Assembly (NCBI RefSeq): GCF_014192745.1
Contig: NZ_JACHYJ010000008.1
Location: 124,001 to 188,000 of the forward strand
Reading direction: 5' to 3'
DNA length: 64,000 bases
Origin: Luteimonas sp. RC10
Lineage (GTDB): Bacteria > Pseudomonadota > Gammaproteobacteria > Xanthomonadales > Xanthomonadaceae
The notes beneath the pieces are model-generated. The model did no database searches. It was not told where the DNA came from and saw only the letters and a program-made list of their open reading frames with translations. The position numbers were made by a program, and so were the translations under genes. Below are positions 61,108 to 64,000 of this stretch, in pieces; position 1 is the first letter of the stretch; the number at the start of each line of letters is the position of its first letter.

Positions 61108-61572
61108 CTAGTCCACGACCTCGCGCACCGCGCGCTCGAGCGCATCCAGGTCCGGGATCTGCGCGCGCTCCTCGCCCAACTGAACACGGGCGCGGACTGC
61201 GAACGGCAACGGCGCGGCGTGCGCGCCATCGGTGTCGCGCAATTGTGCGGCCGAAACCGTCACCAGGCGTGGGAAGCCCTGGGTCGACAGCGCGAGATAC
61301 GGCAACCGCGGATCGCCGCCGAGCGCCTTGAGCACGACCACCTTGTTGCCGGTGCCGGCCGCCTCGTCGCCCTGCGCCGACAGCGCTGCGAAGTCGACCA
61401 GCGGCAACCGCCAGCCGCGCCAACGCAAGCGACCGGGCAGCCACGCCGGCGCACCGGCGATGGGCTCGGGCAACGAGTACGACAGCACCTCGGAGATCGT
61501 CGCGTTGGGCAGCAGCAGTTGGGTTGCCCCGGCCCGGATCAGCACGCAGCGGATGTCGGCCGCCGCGCTCAC
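61108..61572 (-). CDS. CheW-like chemotaxis adaptor (Chp/Pil type)
   Basis: A 154-residue CheW-like domain protein. Subdomains are recognised from LLLPNATISEVLSYSLPEPI, WLPGRLRWRGWRLPLVDFAAL, and NKVVVLKALGG. It is cytoplasmic and probably couples a receptor such as PilJ to the CheA-like kinase. It corresponds in position to ChpC of the Pseudomonas Chp twitching system. ATG overlaps the CheB-like stop by four bases. Confidence 0.85.
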   Translation of the reverse strand: MSAAADIRCVLIRAGATQLLLPNATISEVLSYSLPEPIAGAPAWLPGRLRWRGWRLPLVDFAALSAQGDEAAGTGNKVVVLKALGGDPRLPYLALSTQGFPRLVTVSAAQLRDTDGAHAAPLPFAVRARVQLGEERAQIPDLDALERAVREVVD

Positions 61573-62885
61573 AGCGACCAGCCCTCATGCTGAGGCGCAC
61601 CGGCGCCGGGCATCCAGCGTTCGATCACCCAGGCGGCGAGGGTCGGCGGTGGCCCTGTCCGATGGCCGCGTGCGTTCAACGCCTGGCCGGCAGTGGGGTC
61701 GTAGCACCCCGCCCCGTCCTGTCCGATGACCAGCGCGCCCTGCCAGGTGGGCGCCGTGGCCAGCGGCACGAGCGCGGGATCGGCGCCGCTGAGCAGCAGC
61801 CAGGCACTGTCGGCGGCCGGCATCGCCTGCGTGATCGCAGCGGGGTCGCCACCGGCGGCGAAGCGCAACTGCGCGCCCGTGCGCAGCGGCTGCAGGTCCG
61901 GCGGCAGCACGTACACCGCACCGGGCGTGATCTCCATGCCAGCCTCGGCCAGATGGACCGGCATCGCCGCCACACGCGCCATCTGCCGAACCAGTTGGTC
62001 GTAGCGACCGCTCTCCAGACGCAGCCGCACCAGCACCGGCCGCGGGAACGCTTCGGGCAGCGCAGCGAGCAGTTGCCGGACCGCATCCGGGCTGCCGAGC
62101 CCGCCGTCCATCAGGACCAGTCCGCGCTCCGGGCCGTGGCCGTAGCTGTCGGCGTCGGCCAGCGCCAGGCCGGCGATCCGCTGCTCGAGATCGGCCAAGT
62201 CGTGGCCCGGCGGGCGCTGCGGCGGCGGATCGGGCACGTCGGTGAGCCCACGGAACGACGGCAGCAGGTCGATGTCCGCCGTGGGCACCGCGGCCGCGGC
62301 CGTGTGGTCGCGCTCGGCCGGGTCGACGGATGCGACGGCCGGCGCGCTGTCCGCAACGGCAGCGGGCATGGGCGCCGCAGCGACCTCATCGGCCGCGAAG
62401 TCGACATCGACATCGAGCGCGAAGGGGGCGTGCGGCGTGGCGGGCGCGTCGTCGTATTCGGCCGCGACCGGATCGAAGGCATAGCCCGCATGGGCGGGCG
62501 ACACAGCCGACGCCTCGTCGGTCTGCGCCGCCGCGGGGCCTGCCTGCAGGGCCTCGCGCAGCCGCAGCTTGGCGCCCAGTTGCCGCACCCAGTGCGCGGC
62601 ATCGTCGCCACTGCGCTCGAGCACGCGGTCGGCTTCCTCGAAGACCACCGTGCGTCCGGGGTGCGCCAGCACGGGCGTCAGCGCATCGAGCGCCTCGGCG
62701 ATTGCCGGTTCCAGCGCGACAACGATCGCGGCCGGGGCGAGCGCATCGAGCTGCCCTGCATCCGCCATCAGCGGATCGACCTCCACGGCCGCGGCCGCGC
62801 CGGCCTCCACCACGGCGGCCGCGAGCCGGTCGCAGACCGGGCCGGGCCGGGCCAGCACCACCACACGCAGGGCAGGGTCACGCAT
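61569..62885 (-). CDS. CheB-like protein with degenerate methylesterase domain
   Basis: A 438-residue protein. Residues 1-90 are receiver-like but the usual phosphoacceptor context is absent. A ~110-residue acidic, Ala/Pro-rich linker (120-230) follows, then a CheB-type domain (255-430), recognisable from LPEAFPRPVLV, EAGMEITPGAVYVLPPD and LLLSGADPAL. The catalytic serine of GxSTGG is replaced (DGGLGS, Gly262) and the QH histidine position reads RL (287-288). It is probably a pseudoenzyme in the Chp system. Overlaps the CheA gene by eight bases. Confidence 0.8.
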   Translation of the reverse strand: MRDPALRVVVLARPGPVCDRLAAAVVEAGAAAAVEVDPLMADAGQLDALAPAAIVVALEPAIAEALDALTPVLAHPGRTVVFEEADRVLERSGDDAAHWVRQLGAKLRLREALQAGPAAAQTDEASAVSPAHAGYAFDPVAAEYDDAPATPHAPFALDVDVDFAADEVAAAPMPAAVADSAPAVASVDPAERDHTAAAAVPTADIDLLPSFRGLTDVPDPPPQRPPGHDLADLEQRIAGLALADADSYGHGPERGLVLMDGGLGSPDAVRQLLAALPEAFPRPVLVRLRLESGRYDQLVRQMARVAAMPVHLAEAGMEITPGAVYVLPPDLQPLRTGAQLRFAAGGDPAAITQAMPAADSAWLLLSGADPALVPLATAPTWQGALVIGQDGAGCYDPTAGQALNARGHRTGPPPTLAAWVIERWMPGAGAPQHEGWSL

Positions 62886-64000
62886 CGTCGGGCTCCAGTC
62901 CCAGCAAGGCCTGGACATGCCGCAGGAGCTCGGCCTCCTGGTACGGCTTGCCAAGGTAGCGGTCGACACCGATCTCCAGCGCACGCTCGCGATGTTTGTC
63001 GCCGCTGCGGGAGGTGATCATCATGATCGGCAGCGCGCGCAGCCGGGGATCGGCCTTCATGCGCATCGCCAGTTCGTAGCCATCCATCCGCGGCATCTCG
63101 ATATCCAGCAGCACCAGGTCGGGAATCCGTTCGTCCATGCGCTCGAGTGCATCGATGCCATCCTTGGCGGTCGCGACCGCCAGGCCCTGACGCTCGAGCG
63201 CGCGGCAGGTCACCTTGCGCATGGTGATCGAATCGTCGACGACCAGCACCAGGGGGACGCGACGGGCCTGCACGGGCGACGCTGCGGCGATGGCCGCGTC
63301 GGGCTGCGCCGCCTGTCGGCGCGCCAGCGGCGCGATATCCAGGATCACCACCACCCGGCCATCGCCCATGATGGTCGCGCCGAAGATACCCGGGATCGAC
63401 GTGAGCTGAGGGCCGACCGGCTTCACCACGATTTCGCGATTGCCCAGGATCTCGTCCACCGCGACCGCCGCGCGCAGTTCACCGGCACGGATCAGCAACA
63501 AGGGCATCTGCAGGTGGCCCTCGGCGCGCGCGGGCGCCTGCCCGACCAGCCGACCCAGGTCGTGGAGCGCGTAGTCCTCGTCGCCGTAGCGGTAGTGTTC
63601 GCCTGCGCGCAGCGCGTCGCGGGCGATGCGTCCGACGCCGCGCACCGAGGCGATCGGCACCGCGAAGGTCGTCTCGCCGATGCGAACGAACGCCGCCTGG
63701 GTGACGGCGAGCGTCTGCGGCAATCGCAACACGAACGTGCTGCCCGCGCCATCCCGCGACTGGATGTCGACGCTGCCGCCGAGTTGGCGGACCTCGCTGG
63801 CGACCACGTCCAGGCCGACGCCGCGCCCGGCCACGTGGCTGAGCGCGCTGGCGGTCGTGAAGCCGGGCTGCAGGATCAACGCATCCAGATCGCGTTCGGC
63901 CATCTGTGCCCCGGGCGCCAGCAGGCCGCGCTCGTGTGCGCGGCGACGGATCGCTGCCCGGTCGAGCCCGGCACCGTCGTCGGCGACCTCCAGCACGATC
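62878..64000 (-). CDS. CheA-like hybrid kinase (ChpA/PilL type), C-terminal part
   Basis: The last ~370 residues of a large hybrid CheA whose 5' end is outside the window. Visible: the end of the HATPase domain (DDGAGLD, then HVAGRGVGLDVVASEV with the G2-like GRGVGLD), a CheW-like domain (~85-220), and a C-terminal receiver with acidic pair in VVDDS, phosphoacceptor Asp in LVLLDIEMPRMDG and Lys in LGKPY. A CheA with its own C-terminal receiver is typical of ChpA/PilL that governs type IV pili and c-di-GMP/cAMP signalling. Confidence 0.93.
   Translation of the reverse strand, partial: IVLEVADDGAGLDRAAIRRRAHERGLLAPGAQMAERDLDALILQPGFTTASALSHVAGRGVGLDVVASEVRQLGGSVDIQSRDGAGSTFVLRLPQTLAVTQAAFVRIGETTFAVPIASVRGVGRIARDALRAGEHYRYGDEDYALHDLGRLVGQAPARAEGHLQMPLLLIRAGELRAAVAVDEILGNREIVVKPVGPQLTSIPGIFGATIMGDGRVVVILDIAPLARRQAAQPDAAIAAASPVQARRVPLVLVVDDSITMRKVTCRALERQGLAVATAKDGIDALERMDERIPDLVLLDIEMPRMDGYELAMRMKADPRLRALPIMMITSRSGDKHRERALEIGVDRYLGKPYQEAELLRHVQALLGLEPDDA

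Overview
The window is one continuous stretch of a high-GC gammaproteobacterial chromosome. It is almost certainly from the Xanthomonadaceae (Lysobacteraceae), close to Luteimonas, Lysobacter or Xanthomonas. The evidence is the gene order: ahpC-ahpF-oxyR, lptD-surA-pdxA-(csaA)-ksgA-apaG-apaH, the sigma factor/DUF3619/DUF3106 trio, a DUF1631 protein, and a Chp-type chemotaxis cluster that runs off the right edge. I see no phage, integrase, IS element, CRISPR array, rRNA or tRNA. Codon usage looks uniform, so this is core chromosome with some intergenic repeats.

Layout. 1-2.8 kb: the end of a DoxX-like/SDR protein, a DUF2269 membrane protein, and a LysR regulator divergent from a TauE/SafE permease. 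2.9-6.2 kb: a four-gene, start/stop-overlapping operon for proton-translocating NAD(P) transhydrogenase, with an unassigned membrane gene between the small alpha subunit and beta. 6.4-7.9 kb: sigma factor, DUF3619 and DUF3106. 7.9-15.7 kb: DUF1631, nitroreductase, 5'-3' exonuclease, Nudix hydrolase, PhnA-like protein, proline iminopeptidase, prmC and a lipoprotein esterase. 15.7-20.5 kb: repeats, a possible small transcript divergent from ahpC, the peroxide operon ahpC-ahpF-oxyR, and msrA. 20.5-29.6 kb: EamA transporter, a membrane diguanylate cyclase, glnS, a Cys-rich lipoprotein, a nucleoside deaminase, rlmM and DUF808. 29.3-34.2 kb: two ubiquinone-type hydroxylases, a BtuM-like membrane protein with a cobalamin adenosyltransferase, and a histone-deacetylase-like hydrolase. 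34.3-42.1 kb: the long lptD...apaH operon. 42.1-45.6 kb: a minus-strand operon dgkA-terC-lgt-thyA-folA. 45.8-49.2 kb: an SGNH lipoprotein, a secreted protein, a LysM/cysteine-peptidase protein, and a VOC/sigma-factor pair. 49.3-55 kb: a MacAB-like ABC exporter beside a two-component system. 55.1-58.9 kb: DUF486 with a duplicated tail and repeats, ynfA, mazG, cysQ and a Nudix (NudE-like) gene. 58.9-64 kb: bioA-rsmE, then the CheW-like, CheB-like and CheA genes of a type IV pilus/twitching chemotaxis system.

How the genes work together. Peroxide defence is compact: AhpC, AhpF, OxyR with cysteines at the E. coli positions, and MsrA. Envelope biogenesis is served by lptD, surA, lgt and dgkA. Cofactor and nucleotide metabolism is served by pdxA, bioA, thyA, folA, the cobalamin genes, mazG and the Nudix genes. 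Many adjacent genes overlap by ATGA/GTGA, which suggests translational coupling. Several single genes carry a -10-like hexamer only 6-9 nt before the start codon, which suggests leaderless mRNAs.

No clearly new multi-gene system is visible. The best candidates for new biology are the small transcript divergent from ahpC, the alternative hairpins between ahpC and ahpF, the extra membrane gene in the pnt operon, the degenerate CheB domain, the insert in the MacA-like adaptor, and two families of dispersed intergenic repeats.
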